From NCBI RefSeq assembly GCF_003096195.1, contig NZ_CP023004.1:3576501-3640500 (forward strand): a stretch of 64,000 nt of DNA, in the 5' to 3' direction. Under the pieces are notes generated by a model, which was not told the origin of the DNA, ran no database searches, and saw only the letters and a program-made list of their open reading frames with translations. Below are positions 7,732 to 15,568 of this stretch, piece by piece (within the stretch, counting starts at the first letter, position 1; the number at the start of each line of letters is the position of its first letter). Made by a program: the position numbers and the translations under genes. Origin of the DNA: Ereboglobus luteus. Lineage in GTDB: Bacteria > Verrucomicrobiota > Verrucomicrobiia > Opitutales > Opitutaceae.

Positions 7732-9396
7732 TTATTTCTCAACTCGTCCGTGGAGTTCGCCGATTGATTTCAAATACCCCGCGCTTTCCCTGTGCACGTT
7801 TTCCAGTTGCTGCGCGGTATAACGCCATTGCCAGTTGCCGGCGGCGACGCCGGGAGTGTTAAACCGCGCCTCGCTGCCGAGGCTCATGAGGTCTTGCAGC
7901 GGAATGACGGCGAGGTTGCACACGGATGCGTAGGCGGAGCGCACGAAATCCCAGCCGATTTCGCTGCCGTTGACTCGGAGGTAACGGCGAACGTGGTCGG
8001 CGGCGGATTCGTTGCCGACGGCGCGATACCAGCCGAGTGTCGTGTCGTTGTCGTGCGTGCCGGGATAAACGACGCTGTTGTGATGATGGTTGTGCGGCAG
8101 GTAGAGGTTGTCGGCTTTGCCCCCGAAGGCGAATTGCAGGATGACCATGCCGGGGAGCCCCGTGGCGTCGCGCAACTCGATGACCGAGGGCATGAGCTCG
8201 CCGAGATCCTCGGCGATGATTTTGGCGCGGGGCAGGGCGGCGCGGACTTTTTCGAAAAGGGCGAGGCCGGGGCCTTGCTGCCATTCGCCGGTCTTGGCGG
8301 TCGGCGCGTCGGCGGGAATCGACCAGTAGGTGTCGAAGCCTCGGAAATGATCAAGGCGCAGGACATCGCACAGCTCGAAGTTCACCGCGAGGCGGCGAAT
8401 CCACCATGCGTAACCGGTGGCGGCGTGTTTTTCCCAAGCGTAGAGCGGGTTGCCCCAGAGTTGTCCGTCGGCGGAAAAATAATCGGGCGGCACTCCGGCG
8501 ACGGCGAGCGGTTCGCCCGTGGTTTCGTCGATTTGAAAGAGTTCGGGATTTGCCCAGACGTCGGCGCTGTCGCGGGCGACAAAGATGGGCGCGTCGCCGA
8601 TGATTTCGATGCCGAGGCGCGCGGCCTTGGCCCGGACTTCGGCCCATTGGCCGTAGAAGAGGTATTGGAAAAACGCGTGGGCCTTGGCGCGGACCAAAAC
8701 GTCCCGAGGAAGGGCGGCGGCGCGCGCTTTGTCGTAGAAACGAACTTCCTCCGGCCAGCTCCACCACGGGAGCGGATTGTGATGTTCCTTGAGCGCCTGG
8801 AAGAGCGCGTAAGGTTCGAGCCAGTCGGCGTGCTTTTTCAGAAATTCGTCATAATCACCGTAGGGAAGGGCGGAGTCGGCGCGCGCGAGTCTCGTTTTGT
8901 CACTGAAATTTTCGTAGGCGCGGTGCAGCACTTTCCATTTGGTGACGTAGAGCCAGCCGAAATCGACATGGTCGCGGGGCAGGTCCGCGAGCGGCGCAAT
9001 GTCGGCGCTGTCGAGAAGCCCGTGTTTTTGCAAAACCTGCAAGTCGATGAGATACGGGTTGCCGGCGAAAGCTGAGAAACACTGATAAGGCGAATCGCCG
9101 TAACCGGTCGGGCCGAGCGGGCAAACCTGCCAGTAGCGAAATCCGGCGTCGCCCAGAAACGCGAGCCACGGGTCGATGGCGGCGTCGCTGAGAACGCCGA
9201 TGCCTTGCGCGCCCGGCAGCGAGGTCGGGTGCATGAGCACGCCGGCCGCGCGTTGCGTGAGCCAGTTGAAGAGCGGTTCGCGCGTGCCTGATGCCGGGGC
9301 GATTATTCCGGAGCTGGCGGAAAGCAGCGAGGAGGTGTCGGCTCCCATTGGCGTGGTGGCGTCGGGTGAATGTTTGATGTTGGTGAAATCGGGCAT
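7732..9396 (-). CDS. malQ: 4-alpha-glucanotransferase (GH77, amylomaltase)
   Basis: A 554-aa GH77 enzyme that moves glucan chains between maltodextrins in the cytoplasm (disproportionating reaction) for glycogen or maltose use. Visible motifs: MHPTSLPGAQGIG and FRYWQVCPLGPTGYGDSPYQ at the N-terminal end, LRLDHFRGFDTYWSIP with the catalytic Asp nucleophile, and IIAEDLGELMP with the acid/base Glu. TVYPGTHDNDTTLGWY-like sequence near the end carries the third carboxylate. Start chosen at the ATG giving MPDFTNIKHSPD; an in-frame ATG at 9540 would add 48 residues of non-homologous sequence. No other glycogen gene is adjacent. Confidence 0.93.
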   Translation of the reverse strand: MPDFTNIKHSPDATTPMGADTSSLLSASSGIIAPASGTREPLFNWLTQRAAGVLMHPTSLPGAQGIGVLSDAAIDPWLAFLGDAGFRYWQVCPLGPTGYGDSPYQCFSAFAGNPYLIDLQVLQKHGLLDSADIAPLADLPRDHVDFGWLYVTKWKVLHRAYENFSDKTRLARADSALPYGDYDEFLKKHADWLEPYALFQALKEHHNPLPWWSWPEEVRFYDKARAAALPRDVLVRAKAHAFFQYLFYGQWAEVRAKAARLGIEIIGDAPIFVARDSADVWANPELFQIDETTGEPLAVAGVPPDYFSADGQLWGNPLYAWEKHAATGYAWWIRRLAVNFELCDVLRLDHFRGFDTYWSIPADAPTAKTGEWQQGPGLALFEKVRAALPRAKIIAEDLGELMPSVIELRDATGLPGMVILQFAFGGKADNLYLPHNHHHNSVVYPGTHDNDTTLGWYRAVGNESAADHVRRYLRVNGSEIGWDFVRSAYASVCNLAVIPLQDLMSLGSEARFNTPGVAAGNWQWRYTAQQLENVHRESAGYLKSIGELHGRVEK

Positions 9397-9574
9397 CGGA
9401 AAACGGAGGGTTCCTTGTGCGAACGGCGAAAGGAAATGCCTGAATAAAACAGGCGATGGCGGAACGAATCGAGTTTTGTTTTTTCGGACGCAATTCCCCT
9501 CGCGCGCTCCGGCTTGGCGGACGAAACGCGAGCTTTTCACCGACGGCGCCTTCCGGCGAGCAGGCGCGTTTGCG

Positions 9575-10132
9575 TCAGTTTTTCACCGGAGGGACGTTGG
9601 TCACGGGACCGGCGTCCTTCTTTTTCTTGCGCGGCGCAATCGGGGTTTTCTCGATCTGGGTTTCCGGATCGGGTTTCACGACTTTTACCAATTCAACCTC
9701 AAAAACCAAGGTCGCGCGGCGCGGAATTTTCGGGGGATCGCCGCGCGTGCCGTAGCCGAGTTCAAAGGGGATGATGAGGAGGCGTTTTTCGCCGACGCGC
9801 ATCATCGGGATGCCTTCCTCCCAGCCTTCGATGACCTCGCCGCGCCCGACGCGGAATGTGAACGGATGATCGGCGCCGCGCGTCTGGTCGAAAACGGTTC
9901 CGTTGAGCAGCATGCCTTTGTAGAGAACACTGACACGGTCGCCGCGCTCGGCTTTTTCACCTGTGCCGGTTTGCATGACGATTGTTCGCATGCCGGTGGA
10001 GGTGATTTGGGCGTCCGGCCATGTTTTCTCAACGTATTCGAGATCGGCGGGCGGCAGCTTTTCGCGCTGTGCGTGGAGCGCGGTGGGCGCGGCTAGGATC
10101 AAAAGGGCGGCAAGTAATTTGAGCAAACGCAT
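9575..10132 (-). CDS. FKBP-type peptidyl-prolyl cis-trans isomerase, exported
   Basis: A 185-aa protein with signal peptide MRLLKLLAALLILAAPTALHA. One FKBP domain spans about residues 45-150: GDRVSVLYKGMLLNGTVFDQT, then GEVIEGWEEGIPMMRVGEKR and FELGYGTRGDPPKIPRRATL. The Lys/Pro-rich tail (APRKKKKDAGPVTN) is probably disordered. It should speed proline isomerisation in the periplasm. Start is the ATG that begins the signal peptide; a longer frame upstream to 10381 is non-coding. It follows the FmdB and membrane-anchored genes in the same direction. Confidence 0.9.
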   Translation of the reverse strand: MRLLKLLAALLILAAPTALHAQREKLPPADLEYVEKTWPDAQITSTGMRTIVMQTGTGEKAERGDRVSVLYKGMLLNGTVFDQTRGADHPFTFRVGRGEVIEGWEEGIPMMRVGEKRLLIIPFELGYGTRGDPPKIPRRATLVFEVELVKVVKPDPETQIEKTPIAPRKKKKDAGPVTNVPPVKN

Positions 10133-10190
10133 GTCGTAAAGTTTTTCTGCAGGCGCAGTTTCTGGCGTCAATCCCCGGCTGTCAGCAATT

Positions 10191-10880
10191 TTATTCGCTC
10201 GCGCCGGAAATAATGACGCGCAGCTCGCGTCCCGTGATTGTGACGCGATCGATTTTTCGCCACGCCGCGAGCGCCTCGCCGGGCGGTGTTTGGGTCTGGA
10301 GTATTTTTGAAATGATCCACGCAGTCGCGCCGGGAATCCGGTGCAGCGGCAGCGATCCGGCGTGGGCCTCGCGCGGCGCATACATGATCACGCTTGGCAT
10401 GCCGGTGTCGGGATTGGCCGCGACGCGCTCAAAGTTGCCGCGCATCTGCATGAGCACCGTTCGTTTGCCGGCGGGCGTTTGCACGATGACAGGGGCGGCC
10501 ACTTGCAGAAGGTTGTTGTCGATGCGGAAGTCGAGTTGGGTGGCGAGCGAGGTCGTTCCGGAGCGGCGAGCCTGCCGGATGTGCGAGCTTGCGGCGAACC
10601 AGGTGTTGAGCTCGTCCTCGGTTAACGCGATTGCGCCCGGCGCGGCAACGAGAAGCGCGGTGCGTTTGCGGACCCACGACGCGCCCTTGACGCGGTCCCT
10701 TGAACCTTGGGCGTAATAAACCTCGCGTGTGTTTTGCGGCACCGGCGAATCACCCGCGATGATTACGACCGGCTTGAACACCAGGCAAACGCAGGCGAGC
10801 GCGACGCCCGCGATCCATGCGACGGCGGCAAGGATGACGTCGGGCCGGAGGAGGGGGAATCGGGAGGCGGGCGCGGGCAC
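10191..10880 (-). CDS. Membrane-anchored protein of unknown function (229 aa)
   Basis: GTG start directly after the FmdB stop codon (3-bp gap), which implies translational coupling. One N-terminal membrane helix (DVILAAVAWIAGVALACVCL) anchors a periplasmic domain of about 185 residues. That domain contains a segment resembling a lipid- or peptide-binding sheet (LDFRIDNNLLQVAAPVIVQT). I recognise no family. It lies between FmdB and the exported FKBP isomerase, so a role at the cell envelope is plausible but only inferred. Confidence 0.65.
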   Translation of the reverse strand: MPAPASRFPLLRPDVILAAVAWIAGVALACVCLVFKPVVIIAGDSPVPQNTREVYYAQGSRDRVKGASWVRKRTALLVAAPGAIALTEDELNTWFAASSHIRQARRSGTTSLATQLDFRIDNNLLQVAAPVIVQTPAGKRTVLMQMRGNFERVAANPDTGMPSVIMYAPREAHAGSLPLHRIPGATAWIISKILQTQTPPGEALAAWRKIDRVTITGRELRVIISGASE

Positions 10881-10883
10881 GCG

Positions 10884-11156
10884 TTATTTTGATTCGCCGG
10901 CGTTTTTGCAGGCGCAGTTTTCGCACGCCTTTGTCTCCTTGGGCGCGGACTCGACGGGCGGCTTGCCTTTTTTTGTTTTGAAGTCGGTTTCGTAGAATCC
11001 CGTTCCCTTGAACACAAAACCGGCGCCGGGGCCGATAAGCCGCTTGACGCCCGTTTTTTTGCACGACGGACACTTGGTGAGCGGCTTGTCGCTCATCGAC
11101 TGGAAGGCCTCGAATTCGAAACCGCATTTCGGACAGACGTAATCGTAGGTTGGCAT
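10884..11156 (-). CDS. FmdB/CxxC_CxxC_SSSS family zinc-ribbon protein
   Basis: A 90-aa protein starting MPTYDYVCPKCGFEFEAFQS with the family's CPKC and CPSC pairs, which form a zinc ribbon. The middle GAGFVFKGTGFYETDFK matches the conserved tail of FmdB family members. A second Cys cluster, CENCACK, sits near the C-terminus, as in many members. The cellular role of the family is poorly known; it has been annotated as a putative regulatory protein. It is first in a three-gene run with the membrane protein and the FKBP isomerase. Its start is preceded by AGGAGG-like sequence (GAAAGGAGGTTTTTT), one of the clearest ribosome-binding sites in the window. Confidence 0.9.
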   Translation of the reverse strand: MPTYDYVCPKCGFEFEAFQSMSDKPLTKCPSCKKTGVKRLIGPGAGFVFKGTGFYETDFKTKKGKPPVESAPKETKACENCACKNAGESK

Positions 11157-11351
11157 AAAAAACCTCCTTTCATAGTAATTTTTTTACGACATGCGAGCCG
11201 AGTGTTTGAAGGTGCGCAAAAATGTTTTCGAGTGAAAACTCGCGCCGCGGCGAATCGTGTGAATAGGCGTTTGCAAATTTGCCGGAGTGCCGGCATTGCG
11301 GGATCTGTTTTGACACAATAACGCAAATTGCAAGAACCGGATACCGCCCCC

Positions 11352-12239
11352 ATGGATTTCTCAACAAAGCTCAACACCTACATCGCCCGCGTCGAACAGG
11401 CAATCGACGGGCTCCTGCCCGCCGCCGCGGCGCGTCCATCGCGTTTGCACGAGGCCATGCGCTACGGCATGCAGGCGGGCGGCAAGCGGCTGCGCCCCGT
11501 GCTTCTCCTTGCCGCGGCCGATTTGCGCGGCAACCCGCTCCACGATCCGGTCGCCGCGGCGATTGCCGTCGAGTGCATCCACACGTATTCGCTGCTCCAC
11601 GACGACCTGCCGTGCATGGACAACGACGACATGCGCCGGGGGCGCCCCACCGCGCACATACAATATGACGAAGCCACGGCGTTGCTTGCGGGCGACGCGT
11701 TGCTCACGCACGCGTTTTTGCTTTTGGCAACGCATTATTCCGCCGATCCCGAATTGTCGCGCTCGCTCGTGCGCGAACTTGCCGCCGCCGCGGGAAGCGA
11801 GCAGCTCATCGGCGGACAAATGGAGGATTTGCTTGCCGAGAAAAAAGTCGACGCCACGGGTGAGCAGCTTGAATACATCCATCTCAACAAAACCGCCGCG
11901 ATGATTCGCGTGTCGCTTGTCATGGGCGGCATGTGCGGCGGCCTGCTGTCGGAAAGCGAGCTCGACGCGCTCCGCGAACTCGGTCGCGAACTCGGGCACG
12001 CATTCCAGGTTGTTGACGACATTCTCGATTCGACTGCCGACAGCGCCACGCTCGGCAAAACCGCCGGCAAGGACGCGAAGTCGGGCAAGACGACCTATGT
12101 GCGCCTTTACGGAATCGACGGCGCGCGCCGTCACGCCGAAACGCACACGCAAGCCGCGCTGGCCGCGCTCGCACAGTTGCCCGGCGACACGACTTTTCTG
12201 CGCGAACTGATCGCGTCGATGCTCGACCGGCAAAAATAA
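11352..12239 (+). CDS. ispA: Polyprenyl (geranylgeranyl/farnesyl) diphosphate synthase
   Basis: A 295-aa class I isoprenyl diphosphate synthase that condenses IPP with allylic diphosphates. The first Asp-rich motif is HDDLPCMDNDDMRRGRPTAH (DDxxxxD form, typical of bacterial FPP/GGPP synthases). The second is FQVVDDILDSTADS. GGKRLRPVLLL marks the substrate-binding Lys-Arg. KTAGKDAKSGKTTYV matches the C-terminal GKxxxxDxxxxKxT block. The chain-length product cannot be fixed by eye. Start is the ATG giving MDFSTKLNTY, with a non-homologous upstream extension excluded. The gene faces away from the FmdB operon. Confidence 0.9.
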   Translation: MDFSTKLNTYIARVEQAIDGLLPAAAARPSRLHEAMRYGMQAGGKRLRPVLLLAAADLRGNPLHDPVAAAIAVECIHTYSLLHDDLPCMDNDDMRRGRPTAHIQYDEATALLAGDALLTHAFLLLATHYSADPELSRSLVRELAAAAGSEQLIGGQMEDLLAEKKVDATGEQLEYIHLNKTAAMIRVSLVMGGMCGGLLSESELDALRELGRELGHAFQVVDDILDSTADSATLGKTAGKDAKSGKTTYVRLYGIDGARRHAETHTQAALAALAQLPGDTTFLRELIASMLDRQK

Positions 12240-12268
12240 GAATTCGCACCCGTTTAAAAATTATTTCG

Positions 12269-12676
12269 ATGAAAAAACTGATTTTGATAATTTCCATTGC
12301 CGCCGCCGTTTTCGCGCTGTGCGGATGCCCAAAATCCGCGCGCATGCCGCATCAGGTGAGTGTTGTGCTGAAAAACGACGAGCCATCCAAGGATGTGACC
12401 ATTGTTTTGGGCGATATACTCGTGATCGAGATGCCCGGCGACATGGCGGCGGGCTACGTGTGGGAGTTGCGTCCGCTGCCACCGGACGTGGCGGGGATGG
12501 CGCTTATCGAAGGCCGGTATTCCAAGGCATCCGAGGCGGGCAAGCCGGGCAAGTTCACCTATCTGATGCGCACAATCCACATCGGCGAACAACCGCTCGA
12601 ATTCATATACCGGCACGCCGCCCAAAAAGACAAACCGCCGTTAAAAACCTTTACGGTGAATGTGAAGGTGAAATGA
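12269..12676 (+). CDS. Chagasin-like (I42) protease-inhibitor lipoprotein
   Basis: A 135-aa protein with a lipoprotein signal, MKKLILIISIAAAVFALCGC; the Cys in LCGC would be acylated. The mature domain carries the signature of I42 cysteine-protease inhibitors: MPGDMAAGYVWEL in place of the NPTTGYxW loop, and FTYLMRTIHIGEQPLEFIYR for the later loops. Such proteins block papain-like proteases. The NPTTG loop is altered, so inhibitory activity is uncertain. It follows the polyprenyl synthase by 29 bp but is functionally unrelated. Confidence 0.65.
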   Translation: MKKLILIISIAAAVFALCGCPKSARMPHQVSVVLKNDEPSKDVTIVLGDILVIEMPGDMAAGYVWELRPLPPDVAGMALIEGRYSKASEAGKPGKFTYLMRTIHIGEQPLEFIYRHAAQKDKPPLKTFTVNVKVK

Positions 12677-12780
12677 GCGGAAGGAGACTCGGTTTTCCGA
12701 GCGTCATCATGTTTGCCGTCAATTGACCAAACGCCTCAAATCAACCTCAGTCCTCATTTCAAATCAGTCTCCGCAACATC

Positions 12781-13698
12781 ATGGAAAAACAAAAAAGCTT
12801 CCCTTTCATAATCTCAGTCGCGCTGGCTTTCTTGATGATATCGGGATCGATTTGGGCGCAGCCATCCGGTGAGTTCGCGCTTCGCAAAAGGCAGACAGCC
12901 GACGGCTTCAGGGTTGTCACCGCCAACGTGCGGCAAATGATGAAGGAGGACTACGAAACCGGCAATGGCTGGGATCAGCGAAAGGAAATCTGCCGAAGCG
13001 TCATCGTGGCCCAAAACGCGGACATTTATTGCATCCAGGAAAACCGTTCCGCCATCACCGATTACCTGCTGAAAGCCATGCCCGGCTTCACGCTTTCAAA
13101 CACCATCTACCGTTCGAAGCAGCCCATAAACCCCATCATGTATTCGACCAAGCGCTTCAAGAAAATGAACGAGGGAGGCTTCTGGCTTTCACCCACGCCG
13201 CATGTCGAAAATTCCATGTTTCCCGGGGCCACGCGCCGTGTCGCAAACTGGGTGCTGCTGAAGGACAAGGTCACCGGAAAACAGCTCTGCGTGATCAACG
13301 CCCACTTGCAGCACGACTCCGATTCCGTGCGCATGCTGCAGATGGATATCATGCTCGATTTTGCCAAAACGCTCCCGCCGGGCACCCCCGCGTTCATGAC
13401 GGCGGATTTTAATTGCGGCATGAATTCCGGGCCCATGAAAAAAACAACGGCGGACGGCTGGATGGACAGCTACGCGATCGTGCACGGCCCCGCCGAGCCG
13501 GGCGCAACCTTCCACGCTTTTCACGGGACTGAAGGCGAGAAGAAGCGGGTGAAAATCGACCACATCCTCATCAATAAATTCCTCAAACCCGTCGCCGCCG
13601 AAATCATCAAGGACAGCCGCCTCGTCGATGGTGTCCGGCGCTATCCGAGTGACCATTATTTTGTCTCGGCGGAGCTGGTTTACACGGAGAAGAAGTGA
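12781..13698 (+). CDS. Secreted endonuclease/exonuclease/phosphatase family protein
   Basis: A 305-aa protein with signal peptide (FIISVALAFLMISGSIWAQP). The EEP fold is shown by VVTANVRQMMK near residue 45, DIYCIQENRSAI (metal-binding Glu), VINAHLQHDSDSVRML (His/Asp pair), FMTADFNCGM (D-x-N) and the final YPSDHYFVSAEL (catalytic Asp-His). The family cleaves phosphodiesters in nucleic acids, lipids or small molecules; the substrate here is unknown. Export suggests an environmental or envelope substrate. A second, cytoplasmic EEP protein lies at 41645-42418. Confidence 0.85.
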   Translation: MEKQKSFPFIISVALAFLMISGSIWAQPSGEFALRKRQTADGFRVVTANVRQMMKEDYETGNGWDQRKEICRSVIVAQNADIYCIQENRSAITDYLLKAMPGFTLSNTIYRSKQPINPIMYSTKRFKKMNEGGFWLSPTPHVENSMFPGATRRVANWVLLKDKVTGKQLCVINAHLQHDSDSVRMLQMDIMLDFAKTLPPGTPAFMTADFNCGMNSGPMKKTTADGWMDSYAIVHGPAEPGATFHAFHGTEGEKKRVKIDHILINKFLKPVAAEIIKDSRLVDGVRRYPSDHYFVSAELVYTEKK

Positions 13699-13744
13699 AA
13701 GATTGCGGATAATTGGACGACTGATTTTTGGGATGGGATTAACA

Positions 13745-13783
13745 GGATGAGCAGGGCGCGGTTTCGTGCGGCCCTGCTCATCC
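13745..13783. terminator. Bidirectional hairpin between convergent genes
   Basis: GGATGAGCAGGGC and GCCCTGCTCATCC form a perfect 13-bp stem with a 13-nt loop, between the ends of two convergent genes. There is no long T-run. It could act as a terminator or belong to the widespread GGATTAACAGGATGA-type intergenic repeats, part of which precedes it. Confidence 0.55.
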
Positions 13784-13792
13784 CGTCATCAA

Positions 13793-14173
13793 TCATATTG
13801 GGAATGGCGATAGCTTGAGCGGACGCACGGCGAGCCCTAGCAACTCCCGTTCGCTGTCGTCGCCGGCGATCCGGTTTATGTGAACGACGAAGCAGGTTTT
13901 GCATTGGTGCACGATCAGCCATTCGCCATCGGGACACGCGCTCACGGCGATGGGCTCCATTCCTCCATGACAATCCGAGTTTCGGTCGCCCGGTTTGTCG
14001 TCGAGATGGATGCTCCAAAGGCACCATGGGCAGTGATTGCGATGTCGCGTGCCCGGCGCGTTTAGTGAGAATTCCCCTCCGCAATGGCGGCATTTTAACC
14101 ACGCGGCTGGCGATGAATGACAAGTGTGTTGTTTCGACCGCCGACGCTGCGACGGATCAGTAAAGTGAGACAT
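13793..14173 (-). CDS. RNHCP-domain zinc protein
   Basis: A 126-aa protein if started at the ATG at 14173 (MSHFTDPSQ); an ATG at 14188 is also open. It matches the small RNHCP family: FxCRHCGG-like WLKCRHCGGEF, then TRHRNHCPWCLWSIHLDDKP, CHGGMEPIAV, WLIVHQCKTC and INRIAGDD. The Cys pairs suggest zinc binding; the family has no established function. The proposed start codon falls inside an inverted repeat (14154-14177), so the first residues may have been added by an inserted element and the true start could lie further in. Confidence 0.75.
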   Translation of the reverse strand: MSHFTDPSQRRRSKQHTCHSSPAAWLKCRHCGGEFSLNAPGTRHRNHCPWCLWSIHLDDKPGDRNSDCHGGMEPIAVSACPDGEWLIVHQCKTCFVVHINRIAGDDSERELLGLAVRPLKLSPFPI

Positions 14174-14257
14174 AGGTGTGAAAAACACCCCGGCGGCAAT
14201 AAACTGGAGCCGCGTTGCGCGCAGGCTCCCTTACCTATGTTTACACGCCACTGATCC
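14154..14257. repeat. Imperfect inverted repeat around the RNHCP gene start
   Basis: Arms of about 24-25 bp at 14154-14177 and 14233-14257 share GGATCAGT, a GTG core and ACATAGGT in inverted orientation. The form recalls the repeated terminal transposase-binding sites of IS21-like elements, of which no transposase remains here. It could also be an operator. The assignment to an IS is a guess. Confidence 0.35.
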
Positions 14258-14548
14258 ACTTTGCGGAGCGGGACGCCATGGTTGCCGGGGCATAACCAGA
14301 CCTTCTCTCGCTCACAGTGTTCACCAGTGTGCGTGTATTACTTTGCGGACTCACCTAAATTGTTTGTCATGAGCCTCCAACCGTGCGCATCGGCGAATGC
14401 CAGTCAAGCATTCAGAATTATTTTCAGGCGCATGGCGCGCGAGCCCCTCAGTATTTGCCCCGTCCGGTGTTGATGAATAAATCAAGCCCTGCCCGTGTGT
14501 GTCGATTTCCGGTGGCGGATGTGTTTTTAACTTCAAAAATTTCCCAAT
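14258..14548. other. Non-coding stretch next to the inverted repeat
   Basis: Together with the repeat, this makes about 400 bp without a gene. Short ORFs here have no recognisable product. The composition is mixed and less GC-rich than the neighbours, which fits a relic of an inserted element. I see no tRNA and no clear promoter. Confidence 0.3.
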
Positions 14549-14585
14549 AACAAAGACCGGCGTTTCTAATTCGCCGGTCTTTGTT
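14549..14585 (-). terminator. Rho-independent terminator of the coiled-coil gene
   Basis: AACAAAGACCGGCG and CGCCGGTCTTTGTT form a perfect 14-bp stem with a 9-nt loop. It starts 22 bp past the stop codon of the 14607-15410 gene. Confidence 0.75.
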
Positions 14586-14606
14586 CGTTTATCTGCAACT
14601 TGCCTC

Positions 14607-15410
14607 TTAATTTGCCTTCTTTGCAAGATTGCCCAGCGTTTTTATGATGTTTTGAATCACTTTGATAACCCCCTGTTGCTTCGCCCTGAGGGTGGTGCAT
14701 TCCACGATTTTTTTCTTCAACTCGTAATGCGTTTTCCACGCGGCATGCTTTTCCATGAAGGTTTCAAACTGGGATTCGCTTGTGTTAAAGTGCGCATGGG
14801 CTAAGTTAATGAAATCCTGTTCATACTTAAGCCGGATACGCATGGCGGCATCTTTGGATGCCGTTTGCACTTCCTGGAGTGCCTTCTTGCCCTTGACTAT
14901 GATCGCGTCGAATCTTTTTTCCGAATCCCTGTATCGTTTCACAAGGCCGTCGAAATCATTGAGTGCCTGTATGAAGCCCTTCTCGGCGTCTTTGAGCTTA
15001 TCAATAAGCTCGTCCCTGTATCTTTCCATGTCGGAGATATAGCCCTTGGCGGCGAGTTGGAATGACGCATTGAACTTGACGACACTCTTGTCGGTTGAGG
15101 TCTTCCCTTTTTCCTTTTTGGCCGCATTGGTTGCGATCATCTCCATGAATTTGCCGACCTCCTTGATTTCCCCCGTGAATTTTTGAAATGGTCCCAAAAT
15201 GGATTCACGAATTCTCCTGATATCAATATTGCCCTTGTTACGGGAGTTTAGCTCATCCTCGCATTTTCCAAGGGTTGCTAGGAGGTCGTTGCAGTTGGTT
15301 TCGCAGGCATCCAATTTTTTTTCAATTTCCTTTCCGCTGGCGAACAGGCTTTTTTGTTTTTTCCAGGCGGCCTTGGTGAGGTCTTTCGGGTATGCGGGGA
15401 CGTTGCTCAT
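14607..15410 (-). CDS. Coiled-coil protein of unknown function (267 aa)
   Basis: A soluble, Lys/Glu-rich protein predicted by eye to be almost wholly alpha-helical. It shows long heptad-like stretches between residues about 20-60 and 110-260, with no signal peptide. Cysteines occur at ACETNC and GKCEDE near residues 35-50. It begins MSNVPAYPKDLTKAAWKKQK and ends in a basic LGNLAKKAN. It may be a structural, BAR-like or toxin-related helical bundle, but I recognise no family. Base composition is lower in GC than the neighbours. It stands alone with its own terminator, which suggests an accessory gene. Confidence 0.6.
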   Translation of the reverse strand: MSNVPAYPKDLTKAAWKKQKSLFASGKEIEKKLDACETNCNDLLATLGKCEDELNSRNKGNIDIRRIRESILGPFQKFTGEIKEVGKFMEMIATNAAKKEKGKTSTDKSVVKFNASFQLAAKGYISDMERYRDELIDKLKDAEKGFIQALNDFDGLVKRYRDSEKRFDAIIVKGKKALQEVQTASKDAAMRIRLKYEQDFINLAHAHFNTSESQFETFMEKHAAWKTHYELKKKIVECTTLRAKQQGVIKVIQNIIKTLGNLAKKAN

Positions 15411-15568
15411 GTTGTTATGTGTTTACGGTTGTTATGTTGGTGGACGCCGGAAACCTTGTCAGAAGTAGATCGTTATGAAACAGCAATGTCATTACAATGG
15501 CGGTGTATTTTTGTAATTAGCCCGGCTTCCCCACGTCTGATCCCGCCATTTGGCGGCACATTCTGTTT

